Shown here: piece by piece, positions 34,793 through 43,038 of the stretch
Position numbering within the stretch: position 1 is the first letter of the stretch
Layout of the letters: each line of letters opens with the position of its first letter
Origin: Streptomyces hokutonensis
Lineage (GTDB): Bacteria; Actinomycetota; Actinomycetes; Streptomycetales; Streptomycetaceae
DNA length: 64,000 nucleotides
Assembly (NCBI RefSeq): GCF_000376565.1
Contig: NZ_BARG01000047.1
Coordinates: 62,001-126,000, forward strand
Direction: 5' to 3'
Notes under the pieces: model-generated
The model's database searches: none
The model's input: the letters and a program-made list of their open reading frames with translations, nothing else
What the model was told of the DNA's origin: nothing
Made by a program: the position numbers and the translations under genes

Positions 34793-35392
34793 TCACTCAA
34801 GGTGGACGAGATCCGCCTCAGTGTCGATGTCGTACGGCTCGGCCGCATCCCCGCACTCGACGAGCACGACCTCGTCCGCATGCGCCTTGAGGTAGGCCCG
34901 CGCCCCCCGGTCCCCGGTCGCGCTCTCGGCGATCCCGGCCCAGTGCGCGGCCCCGAACAGCACCGGATGCCCGCGTACCCCGTCGTAGGCGGCCGAGACG
35001 AGCGAGTCCTCGGAGCGGTAGGCCGCCAGCACCCGCGCCACCGCCTCCGCACCGATCCCGGGCTGGTCGACGAGCGACACGAGCACCGCCCGCGCCCCCG
35101 TACCGGCGAGCGAGTCGAGCCCGGCCCGCAGCGAGGACCCCATCCCCTGCTCCCACTCCGGGTTCTCCACGACCACGCACCCGCTCAGCTCCGCCCGCTC
35201 CCGTACGGCGTCGGCGCGCGCCCCCAGGACCACGTGGACGCGGCTGAGCCCGGCGGCGCGCAGCACCCCGACCGCGTGCTCCACGAGGGGCCGCCCCCGG
35301 TGTTCCAGCAGCGCCTTGGGCCGCCCGCCGAGCCGCCGGCCGCCCCCGGCGGCGAGCAGCAGCCCGGCCACCTGGTCTTCGTTTCGCGTCAT
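34793..35392 (-). CDS. MobA/MocA-like nucleotidyltransferase
   Basis: A 199-residue NTP-transferase-fold protein. It has the signature LLLAAGGGRRLGGRPKALLEHRGRPLVEHAV at the start, VVVENPEWEQGMGSSLRAGL in the middle and LVDQPGI as the metal-binding acidic motif. It belongs to the MocA/MobA group that attaches CMP or GMP to molybdenum cofactor; those serve xanthine dehydrogenases, which would fit the purine context. However, no dehydrogenase gene is in the window, so this is inference. ATG at 35392. Confidence 0.87.
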   Translation of the reverse strand: MTRNEDQVAGLLLAAGGGRRLGGRPKALLEHRGRPLVEHAVGVLRAAGLSRVHVVLGARADAVRERAELSGCVVVENPEWEQGMGSSLRAGLDSLAGTGARAVLVSLVDQPGIGAEAVARVLAAYRSEDSLVSAAYDGVRGHPVLFGAAHWAGIAESATGDRGARAYLKAHADEVVLVECGDAAEPYDIDTEADLVHLE

Positions 35393-35580
35393 ACCTCCTG
35401 CATACCTGACCGGGCGGCGACGGCACGGAATCCTCCGACTTAATTTCGGTCCGCGGAGTGGCGCAGCCCGTACCGGGTGGCGTTTACTGGCCCGCGTCCC
35501 TCGGTGCCCGACCAGTGTCGCGGGGTGCGCGGCGGGATCACAAAGTTCTTGCGCACGACGGCGTGCGAGGGGGGAGAGCT

Positions 35581-35901
35581 GTGTTGCGGAGCTTGGGGCA
35601 GAGGCCAGTGACCGGCAGCGACGAGGATCCGAGGGTGGCGGAACTGCGGACCGCGGTGTCCCGGTTGCGCCGCGAACTGGCCGCGCATCCGGCCGAGTTC
35701 CCCGACCGCGTCATCGCCGAGGACGAACTCGCGGCGCTGGCCGCGATGACCATCGACGGCATCCCCGAAATCCCGCGCCTGCGCCGCTCGTTGCTCCTGA
35801 TCGCCGGCGCGATCGGCTCGGTGAGCGCGCTCGCGAGGGGATTGACGGACGTACGCAACGCGGTGGATCTGTTCGGGCAACCACGGGGCGGGCAGGGCTA
35901 G
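35581..35901 (+). CDS. small conserved protein, DUF5955-like
   Basis: A 106-residue Streptomyces protein. It has helical charged segments (VAELRTAVSRLRRELAAHPAEFPDRVIAEDELAALAAM) and a weak hydrophobic stretch (RSLLLIAGAIGSVSALARGL). I place it in DUF5955 from memory. The GTG at 35581 has a GGGGGAG ribosome site. Its stop overlaps the convergent hypothetical gene by 4 bases. It resembles a small regulatory or scaffold protein, without a known function. Confidence 0.75.
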   Translation: MLRSLGQRPVTGSDEDPRVAELRTAVSRLRRELAAHPAEFPDRVIAEDELAALAAMTIDGIPEIPRLRRSLLLIAGAIGSVSALARGLTDVRNAVDLFGQPRGGQG

Positions 35902-36596
35902 TTCGGCGGCGCCGGGAACGCTCCGCGGTACCCCGCGTTCCCGGAACGATGCTCGAACTCCCCGCACAGCCAGGTCTCCTGGATGAACTCGGTGCGCGCG
36001 TCCCAGAGGTCGAAGATGCCCGTCGGGCCGTGCTTGCCGTCGACCCGGCGGTAGCGGTCCTTGACGTCACGGAAGCAGGCCAGCCCCGCCATCAGCCCGT
36101 TGCCGAACGGGCTGTAGTCGGACCAGGCGCACGCGACACAGGTCCGGAGCCGTACGCCTGTCGGGAGAAGCCAGCGCTGGAGGTCGTTCAGGGCGTCCTC
36201 GAAGGTGCCATGGTCTTCCGTGGTCAGGTGCTCCTGCCCGTCCAGGCGCAGGATGGTGAACAGCCTCTCCATGTCCAGGCCCCTGCCCGGTCCGGCCGGT
36301 GCCCCGAGCCACAACGCGCAGTCCAGTGCGGCCGTCCGTACGCCCTGTCCCTCGACCGTGACGGAGACCGGGACCTCCCACTCCAACAGGCAGGAGCACA
36401 ACGCCCCGTCGAAGAAGGCGAACGGGACCTCCGGCGGATCGCCGCCGAGCGCGCCGAGGTCGTCCATGCTGTCGCCCTCGAAGCGGACGCCCCGGATCGT
36501 CGTACGGATCGACTCCCGGCCGTCCGACTCGAAGACGACCGCCTCGCTGCCGTGCCGGTCGGTGTAGCGGCCCGGCCAGAACTGCTCGGCGCTCAC
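35898..36596 (-). CDS. conserved hypothetical protein (232 aa) downstream of allR
   Basis: A soluble 232-residue protein that starts MSAEQFWPGRYTDRHGSEAVVFESDGRESIRTTIRGVRFEGDSMDDL. It is rich in aromatic and acidic residues and has scattered Cys (CSCLLEWE, TCVACAWSDYSPFG, WLCGEFEHR). I recall such proteins as DUF6304-like, but am not certain. Its ATG overlaps the stop of the IclR regulator (ATGA), so the two are co-translated. Its function may relate to allantoin control, but nothing in it proves this. Confidence 0.7.
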   Translation of the reverse strand: MSAEQFWPGRYTDRHGSEAVVFESDGRESIRTTIRGVRFEGDSMDDLGALGGDPPEVPFAFFDGALCSCLLEWEVPVSVTVEGQGVRTAALDCALWLGAPAGPGRGLDMERLFTILRLDGQEHLTTEDHGTFEDALNDLQRWLLPTGVRLRTCVACAWSDYSPFGNGLMAGLACFRDVKDRYRRVDGKHGPTGIFDLWDARTEFIQETWLCGEFEHRSGNAGYRGAFPAPPN

Positions 36597-37387
36597 GCCG
36601 GGTTCTGGCTGGTGAGCGCCTCCGACAGTTCGCCGGCCACCTGCTGGAGGATCGGCACGATCTTCTCGGTCGCCACTTCGGTGACCCGGCCCGCCGGACC
36701 CGAGATCGAAATCGCGGCGGCGGTGGGGGAGTTGGGCACGGAGACCGCGAGACAGCGCACGCCGATCTCCTGCTCGTTGTCGTCGATCGCGTAGCCGAGG
36801 CGGCGCACGTCCTCCAGGGCCGCGAGGAACCCATCGGGCGTGGTGATCGTCTTCTCGGTCGCGGCGGGCATGCCGGTGCGGGCGAGCAGCGCGCGCACCT
36901 CGTTGTCCGGCGTGTTGGCGAGCAGCGCCTTGCCGACGCCCGTGGAGTGCGGCAGGACGCGCCGGCCGACCTCGGTGAACATGCGCATCGAGTGCTTGGA
37001 CGGCACCTGCGCCACGTACACGATCTCGTCGCCGTCGAGCAGCGCCATGTTCGCCGTCTCGCCGGTCTCCTCGACCAGCCGGGCGAGGTAGGGGCGGGCC
37101 CAGGTGCCGAGCAGCCGGGACGCGGACTCGCCGAGGCGGATCAGGCGCGGGCCGAGGGCGTACCGCCGGTTGGCCTGCTGGCGGACGTAACCGCAGACCA
37201 CGAGCGTGCGCATCAGCCGGTGGATGGTGGGCAGCGGCAGACCGCTGCTCGCGGACAGCTCGCTCAGGCCGACCTCACCGCCCGCGTCGGCCATCCGCTC
37301 CAGCAGGTCGAAGGCGCGCTCGAGGGACTGGACCCCACCCGTGGCGGACTTGGTGGAGTCGGTGCTGCTGGCGCTGGACGGCGGCAC
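36593..37387 (-). CDS. allR: IclR-family repressor of allantoin metabolism (AllR-like)
   Basis: A 264-residue IclR protein. The N-terminal winged helix-turn-helix is at about 18-75 (VQSLERAFDLLERMADAGGEVGLSELSASSGLPLPTIHRLMRTL). The C-terminal effector domain follows (TGETANMALLDGDEIVYVAQVPSKHSMRMF, LPHSTGVGKALLA). E. coli AllR and its S. coelicolor counterpart repress allantoin genes and are relieved by pathway metabolites such as glyoxylate. Its place beside allB, and the shared TTCC-N7-GGAA boxes at gcl, hyi, aceB and here, fit that. GTG start with AAGGAA 8 bases upstream. The gene is divergent from allB and likely autoregulated. Confidence 0.9.
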   Translation of the reverse strand: MPPSSASSTDSTKSATGGVQSLERAFDLLERMADAGGEVGLSELSASSGLPLPTIHRLMRTLVVCGYVRQQANRRYALGPRLIRLGESASRLLGTWARPYLARLVEETGETANMALLDGDEIVYVAQVPSKHSMRMFTEVGRRVLPHSTGVGKALLANTPDNEVRALLARTGMPAATEKTITTPDGFLAALEDVRRLGYAIDDNEQEIGVRCLAVSVPNSPTAAAISISGPAGRVTEVATEKIVPILQQVAGELSEALTSQNPA

Positions 37388-37467
37388 GGCGCGTTCCTTT
37401 CGGCACGGGCGGGAAGGGCTGAAGCCTACCCGGGGGTCGGTTGACTCCCCGCCTGTGCGTAGCTACG

Positions 37468-37503
37468 TTCTGCTTGCCGGAAGTTTAATTCCGCTTTGTG
37501 GAA
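37468..37503. promoter_or_regulatory. pair of AllR-type boxes between allR and allB (21-bp offset)
   Basis: TTCTGCTTGCCGGAA (37468-37482) and TTCCGCTTTGTGGAA (37489-37503) are offset by 21 bases, exactly as the two boxes at hyi. They lie 81-116 bases from the allR start. Confidence 0.68.
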
Positions 37504-37579
37504 ACGTCCAGAGTGTGCGCGGTGGGCGCATCGTGGAGAAGTGTGCCCTTGACGGTACGGGAGCGGGAGTGAAGACTCC

Positions 37580-37611
37580 TTCAACAGAACGTTGAATTCC
37601 GTTACGTGGAC
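37580..37611. promoter_or_regulatory. composite operator proximal to allB
   Basis: TTCAACAGAACGTTGA (37580-37595), one base, then TTCCGTTACGTGGAC (37597-37611, last base off consensus). The two motifs are again 1 bp apart, here in the opposite order, 58 bases from the allB start. Confidence 0.65.
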
Positions 37612-37668
37612 GTAAATCCCGTTTCTCGTAAGTAACGGAAGCGACGACGGCGGCAGAGAGGGGTCCGG

Positions 37669-39006
37669 GTGTCCGACGCTGAACTGGTGGTGCGCTCCAC
37701 GCGAGTCATCACCCCCGAGGGGACGCGCGCCGCGGCGGTCGCCGTCACAGGCGGAAAGATCACGGCCGTTCTCCCCTACGACGCCCAAGTCCCGTCCGGA
37801 GCACGGTTCGAGGACTTCGGCGACGACGTCCTGCTGCCCGGCCTGGTCGACACCCATGTGCATGTGAACGACCCCGGCCGCACCCACTGGGAGGGCTTCT
37901 GGACCGCCACGCGCGCGGCGGCGGCCGGCGGCATCACCACCCTGATCGACATGCCGCTCAACTCCCTCCCGCCGACGACGACGGTCGACAACCTCCGTAC
38001 CAAGCAGGAGGTCGCCGCGACCAAGGCCCACATCGACGTCGGTTTCTGGGGCGGTGCCCTGCCCGACAACGTCAAGGACCTCCGCCCGCTGCACGATGCC
38101 GGCGTCTTCGGTTTCAAGGCGTTCCTGTCCCCGTCCGGCGTGGACGAGTTCCCGCACCTCGACCAGGACCAACTGGCCCGTTCCCTGGCCGAGATCGCCG
38201 GTTTCGGCGGCCTGCTCATCGTGCACGCCGAGGACCCGCACCACCTGGAGGCGGCTCCGCAGCACGGCGGCCCCAAGTACGCCGATTTCCTTGCGAGTCG
38301 GCCGCGCGACGCCGAGGACACGGCCATCGCGGGACTGATCGCCGCCGCCAAGCGCCTCGACGCGCGCGTGCACGTCCTGCACCTGTCCTCCTCCGACGCG
38401 CTGCCGCTGATCGCCGCCGCCAAGGCCGAGGGCGTCCGCATCACGGTGGAGACGTGCCCGCACTACCTGACCCTCACGGCCGAGGAAGTCCCAGACGGCG
38501 CAAGCGAGTTCAAGTGCTGCCCGCCCATCCGCGAGTCCGCCAACCAGGACCTCCTGTGGCAGGCGCTGGCGGACGGCACGATCGACTGCGTGGTGACGGA
38601 CCACTCGCCCTCCACGGCCGACCTCAAGACCGCCGACTTCGCCACCGCGTGGGGCGGTATCTCCGGCCTCCAGCTGAGCCTCGCGGCGGTGTGGACGGAG
38701 GCGCGCAAGCGTGGCTACGGCCTGGAGGACGTGGTCCGCTGGATGTCGTCAAGGACCGCACGGCTGGCGGGACTTGACCAGAAGGGCGCCATCGAGGCGG
38801 GCCGCGACGCCGACTTCGCGGTCCTGGCGCCCGACGAGACGTTCACCGTGGACCCGGCCGCCCTCCAGCACCGCAACCGCGTCACGGCGTACGCCGGAAA
38901 GACCCTCAGCGGCGTCGTGAAGTCGACCTGGCTGCGCGGCGAACGCATCGTGCTGGACGGCGAGTTCACCGACCCGAAGGGCCAACTCCTGACCCGTACC
39001 CCCTGA
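37669..39006 (+). CDS. allB: allantoinase
   Basis: A 445-residue cyclic amidohydrolase that opens allantoin to allantoate. Active-site motifs: the metal HxH in GLVDTHVHVNDPGRTHWEGF, the carboxylated-lysine position in GVFGFKAFLSPSGVDEFP, the next His in LLIVHAEDPHHLE and VHVLHLSSSDALPLI, and the catalytic Asp in DCVVTDHSPST. The GTG at 37669 has GAGAGGGG upstream. Allantoicase follows 50 bases later, so they form an operon. The promoter carries AllR-type boxes. Confidence 0.95.
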   Translation: MSDAELVVRSTRVITPEGTRAAAVAVTGGKITAVLPYDAQVPSGARFEDFGDDVLLPGLVDTHVHVNDPGRTHWEGFWTATRAAAAGGITTLIDMPLNSLPPTTTVDNLRTKQEVAATKAHIDVGFWGGALPDNVKDLRPLHDAGVFGFKAFLSPSGVDEFPHLDQDQLARSLAEIAGFGGLLIVHAEDPHHLEAAPQHGGPKYADFLASRPRDAEDTAIAGLIAAAKRLDARVHVLHLSSSDALPLIAAAKAEGVRITVETCPHYLTLTAEEVPDGASEFKCCPPIRESANQDLLWQALADGTIDCVVTDHSPSTADLKTADFATAWGGISGLQLSLAAVWTEARKRGYGLEDVVRWMSSRTARLAGLDQKGAIEAGRDADFAVLAPDETFTVDPAALQHRNRVTAYAGKTLSGVVKSTWLRGERIVLDGEFTDPKGQLLTRTP

Positions 39007-39056
39007 TTGATCGATTCCCCGCACCCGCAGCGGCCGACTCCCGAAAGGCAAATTCA

Positions 39057-40187
39057 GTGACGGCGCAGCATCCATTTCCTTTGGCTCGCTTCACCGGCGA
39101 CGCGAACCCCTACGGAGGCGGTGACCCGTACGCGGACTACCGCACGGCCGACTTCCCCTTCACCCAGTACGCCAATCTCGCCGACCGGCAGCTCGGCGCC
39201 GGGGTCATCGCCGCCAACGACGAGTTCTTCGCCCAGCGCGAGAACCTCCTGGTGCCCGGGCCCGCCGAGTTCGACCCCGAGCACTTCGGCCACAAGGGCA
39301 AGATCATGGACGGCTGGGAGACCCGCCGCCGCCGGGGTGCCTCGGCGGAACACCCCTGGCCGACGGCGGAGGACCACGACTGGGCACTGGTACGCCTCGG
39401 CGCGCCGGGCGTCATCCGGGGGATCGTCGTCGACACGGCCCACTTCCGGGGCAACTACCCCCAGGCGGTGTCTGTGGAAGCCACCTCGGTGCCGGGCTCC
39501 CCGTCCCCCCAGGACCTGCTCTCCGACGACGTGAAGTGGACGACCCTGGTCCCGCGCACGCCGGTCGGCGGCCACGCGGCGAACGGTTTCGCCATCTCGG
39601 TCGAACAGCGCTTCACCCACCTCCGCGTCAACCAGCACCCCGACGGCGGCATCGCGCGCCTGCGGGTCTACGGCGAGGTCGTCCCCGACCCCGACTGGCT
39701 GGCGGCGCTGGGCACCTTCGACGTGGTCGCCCTGGAGAACGGCGGCCGGGCCGAGGACGCCTCCAACCTCTTCTACTCACCCGCCACCAACACCATCCAG
39801 CCAGGCCGCTCCCGCAAGATGGACGACGGCTGGGAGACCCGCCGCCGCCGCGACCAGGGCAACGACTGGATCCGCTACGCCCTGGCCGCCCAGTCCCAGA
39901 TCCGCGCCCTCGAGATCGACACGGCATACCTGAAGGGCAACAGCGCGGGCTGGGCATCGGTGTCGGTACGCGACGGCGACACCGGCGACTGGCACGAGAT
40001 CCTCCCCCGCACCCGCCTCCAGCCCGACACGAACCACCGCTTCGTACTCCCCACCCCGGCGATCGCGACGCACGCGCGCGTGGACATCTATCCGGACGGC
40101 GGGATCTCGCGGCTGAGGTTGTTCGGTTCGCTGACGGAGCAGGGGGCGGCGGGGCTGGCGGCGAGGCACCAGGAGTTGGGCGGCTGA
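39057..40187 (+). CDS. alc: allantoicase
   Basis: A 376-residue allantoicase that splits allantoate into ureidoglycolate and urea. The protein is two similar halves (tandem allantoicase domains). KGKIMDGWETRRRRG near 83-97 and SRKMDDGWETRRRRDQGNDW near 253-272 are the matching motifs, and TRLRVNQHPDGGIARLRVYGE and ARVDIYPDGGISRLRLFGS close each half. GTG at 39057 with GAAAGG ahead. It is followed by a strong hairpin, so the operon is allB-alc. The enzyme for the next step, ureidoglycolate lyase, is not in the window. Confidence 0.95.
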   Translation: MTAQHPFPLARFTGDANPYGGGDPYADYRTADFPFTQYANLADRQLGAGVIAANDEFFAQRENLLVPGPAEFDPEHFGHKGKIMDGWETRRRRGASAEHPWPTAEDHDWALVRLGAPGVIRGIVVDTAHFRGNYPQAVSVEATSVPGSPSPQDLLSDDVKWTTLVPRTPVGGHAANGFAISVEQRFTHLRVNQHPDGGIARLRVYGEVVPDPDWLAALGTFDVVALENGGRAEDASNLFYSPATNTIQPGRSRKMDDGWETRRRRDQGNDWIRYALAAQSQIRALEIDTAYLKGNSAGWASVSVRDGDTGDWHEILPRTRLQPDTNHRFVLPTPAIATHARVDIYPDGGISRLRLFGSLTEQGAAGLAARHQELGG

Positions 40188-40200
40188 GCCACGGTTGCGA

Positions 40201-40233
40201 GCGCCGGGCAGGCATTGCCGGCCTGTCCGGCGC
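40201..40233 (+). terminator. terminator of the allB-alc operon
   Basis: GCGCCGGGCAGGC (40201-40213) pairs with GCCTGTCCGGCGC (40221-40233) with one G-T pair, and CTCTTC follows. It lies 14 bases after the alc stop. Confidence 0.8.
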
Positions 40234-40318
40234 CTCTTCATCGCAGCTCCCAGAAGGACCCGAGCCACAATCCACCCGCACCCGGAACCGGGACGACCCC
40301 CCGCCGCGTTCTCCCCAT

Positions 40319-41134
40319 GTGACCCTTCAGCAAGAAATCGTCGGCAACGCCATGCAGATGGCGGTCGTCAACCTGAGCCCCGGCCAGACCGTGTACTGCG
40401 AGGCCGGGAAGTTCCTCTTCAAGACGACGAACGTGACCATGGAGACCCGGCTGAGCGGCCCGCCCGGCGCCGGACAGCAGCAGGGCGGCGCCGGCTCCGG
40501 CGGTATGGGCGGCATCCTCCGGCAGGCCATGGGGACGGCCATGCAGGTCGGCCAGCGCGCGCTCGCGGGCGAGTCGCTGGCGTTCCAGTACTTCACCTCC
40601 CAGGGCGGCGAGGGCACCGTCGGCTTCGCGGGTGTGCTCCCCGGAGAGATGCGCGCCCTGGAACTGGACGGCACGCGCGCGTGGTTCGCGGAGAAGGACG
40701 CCTTCGTGGCCGCCGAGTCCAGCGTCCAGTTCGGCATCGCCTTCCAGGGCGGCCGCACCGGCATGAGCGGCGGCGAGGGCTTCATCCTGGAGAAGTTCAC
40801 CGGGCGCGGCACGGTGATCATCGCCGGCGCGGGCAACTTCATCGACCTGAACCCGGCCGACTTCGGCGGCCGCATCGAGGTCGACACCGGCTGCCTCGTC
40901 GCCTTCGAGGAGGGCATCCAGTACGGCGTCCAGCGCATCGGCGGCCTCAACCGCCAGGGCCTGATGAACGCCGTGTTCGGCGGCGAGGGACTCTCCCTGG
41001 CCACCCTGGAGGGCAACGGCCGTGTCATCCTCCAGTCCCTCACCATCGAGAGCCTCGCCAACGCCCTCAAGAAGGCCCAGGGCGGCGACAAGCAGGGCCC
41101 GACCGGCGGCATGTTCTCGACCCACGCCGGGTGA
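40319..41134 (+). CDS. AIM24-family protein
   Basis: A 271-residue all-beta AIM24/DUF124 protein with the typical repeated barrels. QTVYCEAGKFLFKTTNVTMETRL near 22-44, a Gly-rich linker (about 46-66), GEMRALELDGTRAWFAEKDAFVAAESSVQ and GRGTVIIAGAGNFIDLNPADFGGRIEVDTGCLVAFEE are the family pieces. In yeast Aim24 affects mitochondrial inner membrane organisation; bacterial relatives have no proven role. Start is uncertain: the GTG at 40319 fits the family start, but no ribosome site is visible. Confidence 0.87.
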   Translation: MTLQQEIVGNAMQMAVVNLSPGQTVYCEAGKFLFKTTNVTMETRLSGPPGAGQQQGGAGSGGMGGILRQAMGTAMQVGQRALAGESLAFQYFTSQGGEGTVGFAGVLPGEMRALELDGTRAWFAEKDAFVAAESSVQFGIAFQGGRTGMSGGEGFILEKFTGRGTVIIAGAGNFIDLNPADFGGRIEVDTGCLVAFEEGIQYGVQRIGGLNRQGLMNAVFGGEGLSLATLEGNGRVILQSLTIESLANALKKAQGGDKQGPTGGMFSTHAG

Positions 41135-41226
41135 GACGCCGTAGCGACGACCGATGAGTTGCGGGGGTGGGCGGGGTCTGAGCTGATGACACCATCGGCC
41201 CCCGCACCAGGAAGCAGGCACCCGAC

Positions 41227-41853
41227 ATGGGCAAGCTCGTCTCCACCATCTTCGTCACCCTCGACGGCGTCTACCAGGCCCCCGGCGGCCCCGAAGAGGA
41301 CACCCGCGGCGGCTTCGAGCACGGCGGCTGGAGCTTCGTGTACGGCGACGACGACTTCGGCCGCTTCGTGGTCGACGTCTTCGACCGCTCCGGCGCCTAT
41401 CTGCTCGGCCGCCGGACGTACGACATCTTCGCCTCGTACTGGCCGAACATGACCGACCCCGCCGACCCGATCGCGTCCAAGCTGAACGCCCTGCCGAAGT
41501 ACGTCGCCTCGGCCACCCTCACCGACCCCTCCTGGGCCGGCACCACCGTCCTCGGCGGCGACCTCGCCAAGGAGGTCGCCGACCTCAAGGAGCGCACGGA
41601 GGGCGAGCTCCAGGTGCACGGCAGCGGCGCCCTCGTCCGCTCCCTCCTCGAACTCGACCTCCTCGACACCGTCCACCTGGTGACCTTCCCCGTCGTGCTC
41701 GGCACCGGCCTGCGCCTGTTCCCCGAAGGCACCACGCCGAAGGCCTTCAGGCGCACCGGCGGGACCATCACCAGCACCGGGGTCTCCATCCAGTCGTACG
41801 ACCTCGCGGGCCGCCCGACGTACGGCTCGTACGCCGACCCGGAAAACGCCTAG
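41227..41853 (+). CDS. dihydrofolate reductase family protein (RibD C-terminal-like)
   Basis: A 208-residue protein of the YwjB/RibD C-terminal group with a DHFR-like fold. MGKLVSTIFVTLDGVYQAPGGPEEDT, LLGRRTYDIFASYW, ELQVHGSGALVRSLLELDLLDTVHLVTFPVVLGTGLRLFPEG are the expected strands and NADPH-binding segments. The ATG start is clear. A reductase of unknown substrate. It is separate from the AIM24 gene by 92 bases and from the transporter by 91. Confidence 0.9.
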   Translation: MGKLVSTIFVTLDGVYQAPGGPEEDTRGGFEHGGWSFVYGDDDFGRFVVDVFDRSGAYLLGRRTYDIFASYWPNMTDPADPIASKLNALPKYVASATLTDPSWAGTTVLGGDLAKEVADLKERTEGELQVHGSGALVRSLLELDLLDTVHLVTFPVVLGTGLRLFPEGTTPKAFRRTGGTITSTGVSIQSYDLAGRPTYGSYADPENA

Positions 41854-41944
41854 TCAGCCGGGGTCCGCGCGGGTACGGTGATCGTTCCGTGTGGCAGCCG
41901 CCGATGTCTCCACCCCTTCGCCGGAGACCGGGAGAGCCGCCCCC

Positions 41945-42850
41945 ATGTCCTCGATCGCCGTACCGCGCGCCGCCGCGCCCCGCCGCACCTGGTCCACCGA
42001 CCTGCCCGTCCTGCTGGTCGCCGTGGTCTGGGGCGCCAGCTATCTCGCCGCGAAGGACATCACCACCGCCCGCACGGTCCTCGCCGTCCTGGTCCTGCGC
42101 TTCGCCCTCGTCCTGCCCGTCCTGGCGGTCGCCGGCCACCGCTCGCTGCGCGCCCTGACGGCCGCCCAGTGGCGCGGCGCGGCCCTGCTCGGGCTGATCC
42201 TCGCCGGGATCTTCCTCCTGGAGACCTACGGCGTCGTCCACACCTCGGCGACGAACGCGGGCCTCATCATCAGCCTCACCATGATCTTCACCCCGCTCGC
42301 CGAGGCCGCGGTGACCCGCACGAGGCCCTCCCGCGCCTTCCTCGGAGCCGCCGCGCTCTCTGTCCTCGGCGTGCTGCTCCTGACCCAGGGCGCCGGCTTC
42401 AGCCGCCCCTCCCTCGGCGACCTCCTCATGCTGCTCGCTGCCCTGGCCCGCACCCTGCACGTGCTGGCCATGTCCCGCAGCAAGTCGGTCCGGGGCGCCG
42501 ACGCGCTGCCCCTGACCACCGTCCAACTCGGCTCCGCCGTAGGGGTGTTCGCGCTGCTGTCCGCCGGTGCCGACACCACACCGTGGGCGACGGCGGCGGA
42601 CTTCGGGCCGCGCGAGTGGGCCGGGCTGCTGTTCCTGTCCGTGTGCTGCACCCTCTTCGCGTTCTTCGTCCAGATGTGGGCCGTACGCCGGACCTCCCCC
42701 TCCCGGGTCAGCCTGCTGCTCGGCACCGAGCCCCTGTGGGCCGCCGCGGCCGGCATCGCGCTCGGCGGGGAACGGCTCGGCGCGTACGGGCTGGCGGGCG
42801 GCGTACTCGTCCTGGTGGGGACGGCGTGGGGACGCGGTGCGGCACGGTGA
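41945..42850 (+). CDS. EamA/DMT-family transporter
   Basis: A 301-residue inner-membrane carrier with ten predicted hydrophobic spans, in the two repeated five-helix EamA halves. TDLPVLLVAVVWGASYLAAKD is the first span, and LGTEPLWAAAAGIALGGERLGAYGLAGGVLVLVG lies near the end. Such carriers export metabolites such as amino acids. The ATG at 41945 with GGAGAG upstream is preferred over a GTG 18 codons earlier. No linked enzyme identifies its substrate. Confidence 0.9.
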   Translation: MSSIAVPRAAAPRRTWSTDLPVLLVAVVWGASYLAAKDITTARTVLAVLVLRFALVLPVLAVAGHRSLRALTAAQWRGAALLGLILAGIFLLETYGVVHTSATNAGLIISLTMIFTPLAEAAVTRTRPSRAFLGAAALSVLGVLLLTQGAGFSRPSLGDLLMLLAALARTLHVLAMSRSKSVRGADALPLTTVQLGSAVGVFALLSAGADTTPWATAADFGPREWAGLLFLSVCCTLFAFFVQMWAVRRTSPSRVSLLLGTEPLWAAAAGIALGGERLGAYGLAGGVLVLVGTAWGRGAAR

Positions 42851-43038
42851 CGGCCGGACGGCTCAAGGGTGTCGTTCAGTCATCCGATAAATAGTCCCGG
42901 TTGGATCGCTAATCGCCTCTTTGGCGGCGAAGGAAGGTCTCAGAGGTCGGATCTTTTGGCTGCACGACCATTGCTTGTTCCTCGGCGTCTCACTAATTTA
43001 CGAATTAATCCCGACCGTCTCGCCCGAGGAGATCCGCC
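42851..43038. promoter_or_regulatory. AT-rich promoter region of the GH95 gene
   Basis: This 188-base stretch is clearly more AT-rich than the genes. It contains CATCCGATAAATAG (about 42880-42893) and the inverted repeat TAATT-TACG-AATTA near 42992-43005. Both are plausible operator sites for sugar-controlled expression; the binding protein is unknown. Confidence 0.4.

Noticed and set aside
37621..37640. Further TTCC-N7-GGAA box close to the allB start
   Set aside because: TTCTCGTAAGTAACGGAA has the wrong spacing (10 instead of 7), so it is not counted.
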